Assembly: GCA_035527455.1 (NCBI GenBank)
Contig: DATLAN010000372.1
Span: 1-25,431, forward strand
Origin: DATLAN01 sp035527455
GTDB taxonomy: Bacteria > Planctomycetota > Planctomycetia > Pirellulales > Thermoguttaceae
Reading direction: 5' to 3'
DNA length: 25,431 nt
How positions within the stretch are numbered: position 1 is the stretch's first letter; the number at the start of each line of letters is the position of its first letter. A program made the position numbers and the translations under genes. The notes beneath the pieces are model-generated. The model worked only from the letters and a program-made list of their open reading frames with translations, made no database searches and was not told the DNA's origin. Shown one piece after another: positions 14,912 to 22,974 of the stretch.

Positions 14912-15448
14912 ATGAGCTTGTCGCGACTCTTGGCGCGAGCGTGCGTCGTATTGGCAACTTTGGGCCTGATGCTGCCAGGCTCGGTCTTGGAAGGGGCACA
15001 ACCTTTCGGCGGGACCTTGTCCAACGCGGGCTCGGCGGGCGATATCGAACTGGATCCCGAGGGTGTGCTCCACGGCGTCGTGGTCAACGTTCAGGGAGTT
15101 CCGGTGGCGAGGATGTCCGTCCTCGTTCACAACGCCGCCGGAGAGGTGGCCGCCGTCCAGACCGACGCCTCGGGGCGTTTCTCGGTCGCCGGTTTGCCCG
15201 GAGGGACCTACCGGGTATCGACGGGTGGTTTCACGCGAGAGTTTCGCACGTGGGTCGCCGGCACGGCCCCGCCCCGATCCAGGCAGATTGCCGCCATCGT
15301 GGTCGGCGGCGACGTGGTCCGCGGCCAGATGCCTTTGGGGGATTTCTTCAGGTCCGACGCGTTTCTCCTCACGGCGTTGGTCAGCGCGGCGATCGCCATT
15401 CCCATCGCGGTCCACAATTCGAAGTCGCGCGCCCCCAGCAGTCCCTGA
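14912..15448 (+). CDS. Exported carboxypeptidase-regulatory-like protein, paralogue 2
   Basis: 178 residues from the ATG at 14912, which has AAGGAAA eight bases before it. The frame is open further upstream (to 14090) but only through the preceding gene. The signal peptide is about residues 5-28. The regulatory-like domain (LHGVVVNVQGVPVARMSVLV, TDASGRFSVAGLPGGTYRV) lies at about 50-110. The C-terminal hydrophobic helix (LTALVSAAIAIPIAV) is followed by HNSKSRAPSSP. Paralogues 1 and 3 show the same order and the same kind of tail. Duplication in place is likely, with strong divergence outside the key positions. Confidence 0.8.
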   Translation: MSLSRLLARACVVLATLGLMLPGSVLEGAQPFGGTLSNAGSAGDIELDPEGVLHGVVVNVQGVPVARMSVLVHNAAGEVAAVQTDASGRFSVAGLPGGTYRVSTGGFTREFRTWVAGTAPPRSRQIAAIVVGGDVVRGQMPLGDFFRSDAFLLTALVSAAIAIPIAVHNSKSRAPSSP

Positions 15449-15471
15449 GCAAGACGTAGAGGGATCCCAGC

Positions 15472-16125
15472 GTGGACGTACTCCGGCCAGCGGTACAGAA
15501 ACAGATGCCTCCCGGCGGGCGGCTCGCCGTCCTGGCCATCCTGGCCATCGTGTTCTGCGGTTTCGTATTGCTCGAGCAACCGTGCCCGGCGGCTTTGCCC
15601 GGCGCCGTTGAGGCGGATTCTTTTGCGGATGGCGACGTGACGGCCGGCAGCGGCCCGTCCTATTCGGCCGGCAACGTGGTGGACGTGAGTCTTCTGCCCG
15701 ACGGCGCGCTGTCAGGCCGCGTGGTCGACTTCGGCACTGCCCCCGGTCAGGACAACGTGGCCGCAGTGCAGGTCGAACTGCTCACCGGCCGGCGGACGGT
15801 CGCCCTGGCGCGCACGGACCGCCACGGCCGATTCGGATTCGAGAACGTCAGGCCGGGACCGTACCAGATCGTCGTCCGGAGCGGCGACGGCCCGAGTAGG
15901 TGGTTTCTTCGTGCGTGGTCTGCGTCCTCGGCCCCACCGCATGCGCAGAAAGAGATCGTCGTGTCCATCGGCGGCCTGATCGTTCGGGGACAGCACCCGA
16001 TCGTTCTTCCGGTGGTGAGTCTGCGCCAGGCCGCCACCGTGACGGGCCTTGTTGCCGGAGCGGTCGCCGCTCCGATGATCTATCACAACAGTCTGGTCGA
16101 CAACCGGGTGCCCACGAGTCCGTAG
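15472..16125 (+). CDS. Exported carboxypeptidase-regulatory-like protein, paralogue 3
   Basis: 217 residues from a GTG at 15472, preceded by GAGGGA at about eight bases; an ATG twelve codons later is the alternative. The signal or anchor helix is about residues 18-36 (LAVLAILAIVFCGFVLL). The central domain (DGALSGRVVDFG, ARTDRHGRFGFENVRPGPYQ) lies at about 75-145. The C-terminal hydrophobic segment (ATVTGLVAGAVAAPMIY) is followed by HNSLVDNRVPTSP. It is longer than its two relatives, mainly at the N-terminus. It converges with the DUF1501 gene, with only five bases between the stop codons and no obvious terminator hairpin. Confidence 0.78.
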   Translation: MDVLRPAVQKQMPPGGRLAVLAILAIVFCGFVLLEQPCPAALPGAVEADSFADGDVTAGSGPSYSAGNVVDVSLLPDGALSGRVVDFGTAPGQDNVAAVQVELLTGRRTVALARTDRHGRFGFENVRPGPYQIVVRSGDGPSRWFLRAWSASSAPPHAQKEIVVSIGGLIVRGQHPIVLPVVSLRQAATVTGLVAGAVAAPMIYHNSLVDNRVPTSP

Positions 16126-16130
16126 GGTAC

Positions 16131-17360
16131 TCAAGCCTCGAGCACGTCCAGCGTATCGAATTTCTCGCCGAGGATGGCCGAACTGTCCATTCCCAGCCAG
16201 CGGTCCAAGACGGTGGCGTAAACCCGGCGGAAGTCGGTGTGGAATTTCTGGCCGCCGTTTTCCAACTCCGTAAGGGCCGGGTGCGCGCCGATCAAACGGC
16301 CCTTGAGCCGACCACCGGCAAGGAACACCGGGGCGGCCGAGCCGTGTCCGGTGCCGTGGCGTCCGTTCTCGGCCACGGTGCGGCCGAACTCCGAGAAGGT
16401 TATCAGCAACACCCGATCCAGCAGCTTGTCACGTTTCAGGTCGTCGACGAAGGCGGCCACCGATTCGGACAGTTGGCTGAGCAGCGCGCCGTGGTTGCCG
16501 CGTTGGTTGGCGTGGTTGTCGAATCCGCCCGGCCCGTTGCCGCCGAGTTCCGTGTGGAAGATCCGAATCCCCAACTCGGCACGGATCAACTGGGCAACGG
16601 TCTTCAACGACTGCGCCAGCGGCAGCGGCGGATACTCGGCCGTGGGGGCATTGGCCGCCGCTTCGATCCGTCGGCTGTCGGCATGGGCGGTTCGCGCGCT
16701 GAGCCTGAGGAAGTCCAACAGCGGGTTGTCGTCGCCGGTCCGCGTGCGTTGGGCGGGACCTGCCGAATCGAACTCGGGCGTCAACATGCACTGCTCGAGG
16801 TTCTTGATCGAGGGGACGACCGCCTTCTCGGTGTTGAGTCCGAAAGGCTGCGCGATCTGCCCGACGAACACACCCGGTGTGTTCGCTTCGCCCGGGTGGC
16901 AGGCGTGGTCGATCGCCCGACCGAGCCAACCGGTTTGGCAGTCGGGCTGGTGCGGCCTGGCGGTTTGCCAGTCCCGCATGGCCGCCGCATGGTCACCGTT
17001 GGGATTGGGATATCCCACGCCCTGAACGATGCTCAGGTGTCCCTCTTGATAGAGCCGCATGAATGCCTGCATCCGCGGATGGAAGCCCAACAGCGAGTCG
17101 ATCTTGTGCACTTCCTTGGCCGCCCACCGCAAGGTAGGCCGCCGGCGGGCGTACTCGTCATCTTCATAGGGCACCACGGTATTCAGGCCGTCGTTGCCGC
17201 CGGCCATTTGGACCACGACCAGGATCGTATGGCCGTCGTCCTGCCGCGGCGCTGCAGCCAGGGCCGAACGGCTGAGAAACGCCGGTACAGCCGGACCCAG
17301 CGAACACAACGCCGAGGTACCTAGCGAGGTCTTCAGAAAGTCGCGGCGCGTAGTGAACAT
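16131..17360 (-). CDS. DUF1501 family protein, Tat-exported
   Basis: 409 residues. The N-terminus carries a twin-arginine signal (TTRRDFLKTSLGTSALC), so the folded protein should be exported. The DUF1501 signature is clear: ILVVVQMAGGNDGLNTVVPY, the LGFHPRM segment, and ITFSEFGRTVAENGRHGTGHG towards the C-terminus. The family belongs to the alkaline phosphatase/sulfatase-like superfamily, and members are abundant and paired with DUF1800 in planctomycetes. The biochemical role is not established. The ATG at 17360 has GGAGG at seven bases. It follows the DUF1800 gene after 19 bases and is the last gene of the operon. Confidence 0.93.
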   Translation of the reverse strand: MFTTRRDFLKTSLGTSALCSLGPAVPAFLSRSALAAAPRQDDGHTILVVVQMAGGNDGLNTVVPYEDDEYARRRPTLRWAAKEVHKIDSLLGFHPRMQAFMRLYQEGHLSIVQGVGYPNPNGDHAAAMRDWQTARPHQPDCQTGWLGRAIDHACHPGEANTPGVFVGQIAQPFGLNTEKAVVPSIKNLEQCMLTPEFDSAGPAQRTRTGDDNPLLDFLRLSARTAHADSRRIEAAANAPTAEYPPLPLAQSLKTVAQLIRAELGIRIFHTELGGNGPGGFDNHANQRGNHGALLSQLSESVAAFVDDLKRDKLLDRVLLITFSEFGRTVAENGRHGTGHGSAAPVFLAGGRLKGRLIGAHPALTELENGGQKFHTDFRRVYATVLDRWLGMDSSAILGEKFDTLDVLEA

Positions 17361-17379
17361 GGTTTTCCTCCCGATTTGG

Positions 17380-18801
17380 TCAAGCCAAGTGGAACTCGGG
17401 CAGCGTCACGATGGTCCCGGCCAATCGGCGCAGCCGACGCGAAAGATCGCCGCCGGCCGCGGCAACGTCCCGCAGCAGGCGGTCGCCAACGTCGGCCTCG
17501 ACGTCTCCCTGCAGAAACAAGTCGAGCAGGAAACGTCCGGCCGGCTCGGGGTCCGGAAAGCCGTGCTTCTTGGCGATCGCCGCCGGATCGAGTTTGTCGC
17601 CGTAGGGTTCCGAGCCGGAGAGCAACGCCCCGGCCAGGTTGCTGCGGCCGATCAGCGTGGCACGGTTGATCCAATACTGTCCTCCCCGCCATCCCCGGAC
17701 GGTCGGGGGATGGTACAGGTTCTCACCCAACGCCGCCAGGTCTTGACCCAACTGCGTGGTCGAAACCATCCCCTCCAGGCCACGGACGATCCCCAGGGCG
17801 AACTCCACCGGACTCTTGATCCGCTGCCGGTACGCGGCCGGCGAGAAGAACAGGTTCGAACGCAGCATCGTTTCCACCAAGGTGGCCACGTCGTAATCCT
17901 TGCGGAACGACTCGACCAGCGGTGCGAGCAGTGCGTCGTCGGATTCCTCGGTCTCACAGATCAGCCAGCGGTACAGCTTGCGAACCAACAACCGCGATAC
18001 GGCCGGTTGCCCAAGCAGAATCCGAACCACGGCATCGGCGTCGAAGTCGCCCTCTTCGCCGAGGAACCGTTTCGTCCCCGTATCGTGCTCGCGCTCGATG
18101 TAGCGGAGTTGGCCCCGCAGGACGAACCAGCCGGTAAACGCCCGGGCGGCGCTGCGCAGGTCCTCTTCCGTGGCGTGGCCCGGTCCCAGGCTGTAGACTT
18201 CGACGATGGTCCGGGCCGGTTGCTCGTTGGGTTGGGCCTTGCGGTTGGCGGCGGCCTCCAGTCCCAAGAGGACGGCCGGATCGCGAGAAACGCTCTGCAG
18301 CAACGGGGCGAAACGGCCCAGGGCATGGCTGCGGAGCGACTGCACGTGCTTGTGCATCAACAGGGCGTTTTTCACCCTGGCGTTGCTGATGGCGAAATGG
18401 TCGTGCCAGAACAGCGTCATTTTCTCCAACAGTGGATGCGGCGTCTGCATCATTCGCCGCAACCACCATGCCCGCAGACCGTCGGCCGAGTCGGAGCCGG
18501 CAGTCGAGGCCTCGTACTCGTCGTAGGTTCGATGGAAGGCTTCGACGTCGGCGTCGGGACGCAACAACCTATCGACGGTGCGTTGCGGGCCGTCGGCCAA
18601 CGCCTGCTGGAGCTGACCCCAATCGGCACCGAAGGCCGCGCGACGAAACAGGTGTCCCGCCCGGCGCAGGTCCCACGGCCGCTGCGTGTCCGGCTTGTAG
18701 GGTGCCCAGGCCCAATCGGGATCGATCGGCCTGCCGGCGTCCGGCGTACCGGGCGGTTCCGATCGGCCTTGGTCCGGGACGGTTCGGTTGTCGGCGAACA
18801 T
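17380..18801 (-). CDS. DUF1800 family protein
   Basis: 473 residues from the ATG at 18801, preceded by AAGGGGAG; the frame remains open to 19347 but that part is antisense to the neighbouring gene. Family features are the N-terminal AGHLFRRAAFG, RMMQTPHPLLEKMTLFWHDH at about 117-136, EVYSLGPG, ARAFTGW and the late block IKSPVEFALG. DUF1800 proteins are large helical proteins of unknown activity that occur with DUF1501. No signal peptide is visible at this start, so it may be cytoplasmic or use its partner for export. It lies between the exported 586-residue protein (29 bases upstream) and DUF1501 (19 bases downstream). Confidence 0.92.
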   Translation of the reverse strand: MFADNRTVPDQGRSEPPGTPDAGRPIDPDWAWAPYKPDTQRPWDLRRAGHLFRRAAFGADWGQLQQALADGPQRTVDRLLRPDADVEAFHRTYDEYEASTAGSDSADGLRAWWLRRMMQTPHPLLEKMTLFWHDHFAISNARVKNALLMHKHVQSLRSHALGRFAPLLQSVSRDPAVLLGLEAAANRKAQPNEQPARTIVEVYSLGPGHATEEDLRSAARAFTGWFVLRGQLRYIEREHDTGTKRFLGEEGDFDADAVVRILLGQPAVSRLLVRKLYRWLICETEESDDALLAPLVESFRKDYDVATLVETMLRSNLFFSPAAYRQRIKSPVEFALGIVRGLEGMVSTTQLGQDLAALGENLYHPPTVRGWRGGQYWINRATLIGRSNLAGALLSGSEPYGDKLDPAAIAKKHGFPDPEPAGRFLLDLFLQGDVEADVGDRLLRDVAAAGGDLSRRLRRLAGTIVTLPEFHLA

Positions 18802-18830
18802 AGACGGCTCCCCTTTCTCCGCGAGCAGCG

Positions 18831-20591
18831 TCAGGGTAGATCCAACTTTAACTTCAGGTTTGCCTGGGGCCGTCCCTCGCGGCTTCCCACGCTGAGTTTC
18901 GCCTCGTCGAGGTACTTCAGCACGGCCAAGATCAGGTCTATCTGAGTTTCGGCTTCCGCTTGGGTGTTGCCTTCTTCGAGCATGTTCTGGCGGATCAAGT
19001 TCTCGCGATTGGCCGCCAGAATCGAGAGCAGCCCGGCCCCGTCGAGTTCCACCAGGCTGTGGGTCTCGGCCAGCGGCTTCGGCGTGCCGGCTTGCTCCTT
19101 CTTCAGCGCGTCGATCAAGTCCCCGGCGAGGCCTTCGGTGGAACTGAAGATGAGGTATTCGCCCTCGGTTGCCAAGGCCGGCCGGAAGTTGAAACGCGCG
19201 TCGACGTTCGTGCGATCGGCGTCTTTGGGCGATCGGAAATAGGCCACGGTGAACTTGGTGCCGGAGTGGACGGGCCGATCGATGATCAAGCCCGGCTGTG
19301 CCTGCTGGCCGCGTGTGAAGTTGATTAGCCCGACGGCCTTCTGCCACGCCTCTTCTACCACCTCGGCGAACTCGGCGGGCCGCTCGAGGTGAAAAACCGC
19401 CGCAAACGCGGGAAACTGAACCTGGGGCGTGCCCACGGCCGAATCGTAGTCCTGCTCGGCCACCACCACGCGGATTTCGGGCCGGGTTTCCCCAAAGACT
19501 TCCTCGGTCAGGTCCATCCCGCTGAAGAAGATCCCCATCATGTTCTCGAAGAAAATCAGCCCGGAAGTGCGTTCCGGAAACAGATCGTCTTTCGCGGCAT
19601 AGAACCGGTGCAGGTCGCGATAGAGGCTGGCAGCGGCAATGCGGCGCGGCACCGCGAGATTCGGCAGCGCTCCTTCAGCGTCTCGGCTCGGCAATGCGAA
19701 GGCTGCGGGACTGTTCTCACCACCAGCCTTGCCGTCGACCACGGCGGAAAGCGACAGCGTGTCTTCCTCGACGTCCAACCCAACGGCCAGCCAACTCGAG
19801 TCGCGCAGGGCCTCCGTCACCCCGGCAAGCAACAGAGTCGCCAAGGGGTTGGAAGAACTCTGCGTCAGGAGATCCTTCACGGGAGGATGCTGCTTGAGCG
19901 GCTGTAAGTTCACGAAGGCCGAGGCCACCATGTCGCCGGAAAGGGCCGCCCGGGCATTCTGGTAGGCAGGCGACGAGGCCAGGCTCTGGCCGTCGGGTTT
20001 CGCGCGAAGGTCGAGGGCGGCCTTCAGCACTTCGGACCGATTGGCCAGCAGCAGCCGGTTGCCGAGAATGGCATGCGCTTCATCGCCGCCAAACGTCCAG
20101 CAGGTCGCACCTCGGTACTCTTCAGAAGCGACACGGCCCGGCTGCTCCTGTTTTTCCGCCTGGTTCTTCGCAAAGCCCAACAGGATCTCGTGCAGCCGCT
20201 GGAGCATTTGGGCGTCTTGGGCGTCGACGATCAACAACGCGCCGCCGTCGGCACTTGCCGCCAGCGTGACGCCGCCACCGACGAGCTTCCGCACACCCGT
20301 CGGCCATGGCGTATCGAGCGTCATCTCCAGGAACCGGACCACCTGCAGGAACTGCCGAAACCCCGGTTGCTCCGCTTGCTTCTGATAGGCCGGAAGGGAA
20401 GCGACGGCTTCGATCATCTTGGGATCGAAGGCCAAGTCGAGCAGGGCCTCCGGCTGAGAGACCTCCACGACGAAGATGGCCTCCGGGGAAATCCACCGAT
20501 TGGCCGGCGGAAGCGAGTCGGCCGCCGACGCTCTCGGACATATCACCATCAACAAGACCAGGCCACACGCCCAAACCATTTTTCGGTGCAT
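18831..20591 (-). CDS. Exported protein of unknown function, first gene of the DUF1800/DUF1501 operon
   Basis: 586 residues. The signal peptide is about 1-23 (VWACGLVLLMVICPRASA). The mature part alternates hydrophobic and charged segments with repeats of the type 'A.ASLYRDL..FYAAK..LFP' and 'EYLIFSSTEGLAGDLIDALK'. It resembles the large exported DUF3352-like proteins of planctomycetes, but I cannot assign a family with confidence. The ATG at 20591 has AGGAG seven bases upstream. A promoter at 20659-20687 leads into it. The spacing to DUF1800 suggests that the three products work together at the cell envelope. Confidence 0.75.
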   Translation of the reverse strand: MHRKMVWACGLVLLMVICPRASAADSLPPANRWISPEAIFVVEVSQPEALLDLAFDPKMIEAVASLPAYQKQAEQPGFRQFLQVVRFLEMTLDTPWPTGVRKLVGGGVTLAASADGGALLIVDAQDAQMLQRLHEILLGFAKNQAEKQEQPGRVASEEYRGATCWTFGGDEAHAILGNRLLLANRSEVLKAALDLRAKPDGQSLASSPAYQNARAALSGDMVASAFVNLQPLKQHPPVKDLLTQSSSNPLATLLLAGVTEALRDSSWLAVGLDVEEDTLSLSAVVDGKAGGENSPAAFALPSRDAEGALPNLAVPRRIAAASLYRDLHRFYAAKDDLFPERTSGLIFFENMMGIFFSGMDLTEEVFGETRPEIRVVVAEQDYDSAVGTPQVQFPAFAAVFHLERPAEFAEVVEEAWQKAVGLINFTRGQQAQPGLIIDRPVHSGTKFTVAYFRSPKDADRTNVDARFNFRPALATEGEYLIFSSTEGLAGDLIDALKKEQAGTPKPLAETHSLVELDGAGLLSILAANRENLIRQNMLEEGNTQAEAETQIDLILAVLKYLDEAKLSVGSREGRPQANLKLKLDLP

Positions 20592-20658
20592 CAGGTTTCT
20601 CCTGCGGCAGAGAGTAGAAGATTCTCACCCAAGAACTGCAGCCCATCGCGCAACAGTC

Positions 20659-20687
20659 ATGATACCGGCTGGCGACAACGCGCTCAA
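20659..20687 (-). promoter_or_regulatory. Candidate promoter of the exported protein/DUF1800/DUF1501 operon
   Basis: TTGAGC (20687-20682), a 17-base spacer and TATCAT (20664-20659) on the minus strand. Initiation near 20652 would give a leader of about 60 bases. Confidence 0.5.
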
Positions 20688-20769
20688 TTACTCTATTTGC
20701 ACCCACAATCGGCAGCATAGGTTATGCGCTTTTCGCAAGTTATTCGGGTTCCGTGCGCGTTTCTTAGCA

Positions 20770-20811
20770 GCATTGTTGAGAATAGCATTGTTGAGAATAC
20801 TGTTGAGAATT
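20770..20811. repeat. 15-bp tandem repeat, 2.8 copies
   Basis: GCATTGTTGAGAATA occurs at 20770-20784 and 20785-20799, and a partial copy (CTGTTGAGAATT) at 20800-20811. A diverged GTGGAGAAT follows at about 20823. It lies 80 bases upstream of the operon promoter at 20659. The stretch between this repeat and selC (20832-21080) holds no gene that I can support. Confidence 0.8.
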
Positions 20812-20993
20812 TCGCAGAAACCGTGGAGAATCGCCTAGGTCCAGCGATAAGCCGCTTTCAACACGGCAAGTGTGGCTCGCGCCGGGCCGGCACCCCTCCT
20901 CCAGGTGGCTGCCAGAGGTAATTGGCCCGCAGCCGAGTCCCTCGACCTTGCCGTAACGCGATCCGGCTGTATGCTGGTAGAAGAACAAGCCTC

Positions 20994-22661
20994 TCAAGCT
21001 GGAGGTACTCGAACCAGCTTCGGTAGCGATGAATACGCCGGAGCGCCAAGAGAGCCTTCGAGCGCCGAAGTCAGAAGATCGGAAGTGCTTGCACACCTGG
21101 TGGTGGCCGCGGTCTTCAAAACCGTCGGGCGGCGCGTGATGCGCGTCGCCGGTGGGTTCGATTCCCATGCACTTCCGCCATTTTCTTCCCCGGTTTTTCC
21201 GCTGTTTTCCGCGAATTCCCGAGGTTTTCCGTTCCCGGGCTGTCCGGTGGCCGTTTGGGCGTTCACTGCACCGGACTGCACGAGGGTGCTTGATTCTGGG
21301 TCCTTTAGCGCCACACAAAACGCCACACTCTGCGCCATGCTTTCGGCCACATTTCTCCGGCCGTCGGTCCCGGTCGCCCGCTGGGGCTGCTCTGTCGGTC
21401 CGGATAGGTCTGGCAATCGCCCGAGGGCCTCGCTCAGGTCTTCCCACAGCGAATGCGTGTACCGGTCCATGGTGAGGGTGATGGTCGAATGCCGGGCCAA
21501 CAACTGGGCAACTTTCGGATGGGACCCGCTGCTGGCCAGATTCGTGATGAATGTATGCCTCAGGGCGTGGAAATCGGCCACTCGGCCGGACTCGTCACGA
21601 TACACCAGGAACGACGAGGATTCGCGTCTGTTGCGTTCTTCCAGGGTCGGGGCTGTATCTATCCATTCAGCCCGAGCGGCCGCCAAATCGGCCCGTACGA
21701 CCCCTGCGAGCCTGTCTTTCTGGGGCGTGGCGAACGCGGCTGCCTCGGGAAGTTTCTTGGCCAGATGCTCCCTTAGAAGGTCGGCTGTGTCGGGGCGAAG
21801 GGGAAGCACATCCAGCCGCCGGCGCTTCGAGTATGCCGCCTCGACCGTCACGGTTGCGGGTCTTGCGGTAAAGTCGAAACTGGACCGGCTGAGCGTACGG
21901 ATTTCCTTCGCCCTCAGACCGCTTTCCAGTGCCAACCGATAGATGAGATACCGTTCCGCGCCGCAAACCCCTGCCTGCTCTGGGCCGGCAAGCGTGGTTC
22001 GCAGCAGCCAGCGGGTTTCCTCAACCGCAAGCGCCCGCCGGTCATGTCGCCGGTCGGTCTGGACGTTCTGGCCCTGCAAATGCTCCAACGGCGACCGGTT
22101 TGCCCGGCCGTCGCGTACCATCCACTTGCAGAACTGCTTGATAGCTTGCAGATAGAAATTGCTGGTCTGGATACTCAGCCCGTTGCCGCCGTCACGTAAC
22201 TCCGCCAAGCACGCTTGCACCTTGGAGGCGGATAGGTTATTCCAGAACTGAAACCTGCACTTCTTGACGAGTCGTCGTGCTCGATTGGCAACCAGCCGGG
22301 CATGTTTCTCCGTGTCCCCTTTGGCCGCCAAGGCTGCCTGAAAATCGTCCAAGTGTGCGGCCAAGAACTTCCCGGCTGCCACGCTTTCTCCGCTCAGCAA
22401 ACCGATTGCTGCCAGCCGGTCGCGCAGCTTGGGCGGCATCGACTCCAACCACCGCCCCAGCGCGGTATCGGGCGATTCTCCGTTCGACCGGCACGCCACC
22501 AGCCGTTCTATCTTTCGACCCAGTTCCTCGCTTTGCTTCTTGTCCGTGAATGCCGGCAGCCGGCGGATACTTTCCAAGTGGTCCCGGAATTCGACGTACC
22601 ATTTTGCGTAGGGTTTCTTCTGACCCGACTTGGTTGTCCGGGTCGGTCTGAACACTCGCAT
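20994..22661 (-). CDS. Tyrosine recombinase (integrase) whose frame runs through selC
   Basis: 555 residues. An N-terminal arm-binding/SAM-like region occupies about 1-195. The catalytic domain, about 205-415, has Arg250 (LESGLRAKEIRTL), Lys279 (YSKRRRL), His365 and Arg368 (FHALRHTF), His391 (LLARHSTI) and nucleophile Tyr401 (TMDRYTHS), so all key residues are present. It should catalyse site-specific insertion and excision of the element. From residue 494 onward the protein is encoded by the antisense strand of tRNA-Sec (21081-21180) and then by chromosomal DNA to 20994. The functional protein may end earlier in the circular form. It lies 35 bases after the XRE repressor gene and is probably cotranscribed. 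Start at 22661, with GGTGAGAGG just before it. Confidence 0.93.
   Translation of the reverse strand: MRVFRPTRTTKSGQKKPYAKWYVEFRDHLESIRRLPAFTDKKQSEELGRKIERLVACRSNGESPDTALGRWLESMPPKLRDRLAAIGLLSGESVAAGKFLAAHLDDFQAALAAKGDTEKHARLVANRARRLVKKCRFQFWNNLSASKVQACLAELRDGGNGLSIQTSNFYLQAIKQFCKWMVRDGRANRSPLEHLQGQNVQTDRRHDRRALAVEETRWLLRTTLAGPEQAGVCGAERYLIYRLALESGLRAKEIRTLSRSSFDFTARPATVTVEAAYSKRRRLDVLPLRPDTADLLREHLAKKLPEAAAFATPQKDRLAGVVRADLAAARAEWIDTAPTLEERNRRESSSFLVYRDESGRVADFHALRHTFITNLASSGSHPKVAQLLARHSTITLTMDRYTHSLWEDLSEALGRLPDLSGPTEQPQRATGTDGRRNVAESMAQSVAFCVALKDPESSTLVQSGAVNAQTATGQPGNGKPREFAENSGKTGEENGGSAWESNPPATRITRRPTVLKTAATTRCASTSDLLTSALEGSLGAPAYSSLPKLVRVPPA
21081..21180 (+). tRNA. selC: tRNA-Sec (anticodon UCA), integration site
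   Basis: 100 bases including an encoded CCA (21178-21180). The acceptor is eight perfect pairs (GGAAGTGC/GCACTTCC), as in bacterial selenocysteine tRNA. The anticodon loop CTTCAAA carries TCA. A long variable arm (GGCGGCGCG TGA TGCGCGTCGCC) and a T arm with GGTTCGATT follow. A possible promoter is TTGCCG (20948-20953) with TATGCT (20970-20975). It implies that this organism decodes UGA as selenocysteine, so selA, selB and selD should be elsewhere in the genome. CCA is encoded here but not in the tRNA-Glu of this window, and may have been supplied by the inserted element. Confidence 0.96.
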
Positions 22662-22696
22662 CCTCTCACCTTACCTTTCAGATTCCGCAGGAAGCC

Positions 22697-22921
22697 TCAG
22701 GAACGCTTCCGACCGCGATGGACCACTTCCAGGTCGAACAGTTCCCCGAGCCTGTCCAGGGTCAACGTGGTCAGCCCTCGCTCGCCCGACATGAACCGGC
22801 TTAGAACCGATTGTTCGATACCGGTCTGTCTGGCGATTTCATACCGGCTCATTCCGCTGGATTCGATGAGCCGGCGAATCTGGTCACTTAGGGTCGGTTT
22901 TTGTTTGCGTTTCTTTCCCAT
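22697..22921 (-). CDS. XRE-type helix-turn-helix repressor
   Basis: 74 residues, essentially one HTH domain (SGMSRYEIARQTGIEQSVLS, then RFMSGERGLTTLTLDRLGELF), with basic ends. It is most likely the repressor or control protein of the element. The frame is open from 23566, but that part is antisense to or overlaps the primase gene. The ATG at 22921 fits the HTH domain and the strong promoter just before it: the -10 box GATAAT ends seven bases before the ATG, so the transcript would start on or next to the start codon and be leaderless. GGGAG is only one base from the ATG, too close for normal use. The integrase gene follows after 35 bases. Confidence 0.85.
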   Translation of the reverse strand: MGKKRKQKPTLSDQIRRLIESSGMSRYEIARQTGIEQSVLSRFMSGERGLTTLTLDRLGELFDLEVVHRGRKRS

Positions 22922-22928
22922 ACTCCCG

Positions 22929-22956
22929 ATTATCGGCATCACTTGCCGTGTGTCAA
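22929..22956 (-). promoter_or_regulatory. Promoter with built-in palindrome for the XRE repressor
   Basis: TTGACA (22956-22951), a 16-base spacer and GATAAT (22934-22929). The spacer contains the inverted repeat CGGCA/TGCCG (22934-22948) around five bases, a likely operator for the repressor itself. It lies between the primase stop codon and the repressor start. Confidence 0.75.
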
Positions 22957-22974
22957 GTAGACTTCCGGAAAAAG

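Noticed and set aside
20764..21447. Minus-strand frame of 227 codons across selC
   Set aside because: It reads through the tRNA and non-coding repeats in a frame other than the integrase, and lacks motifs.
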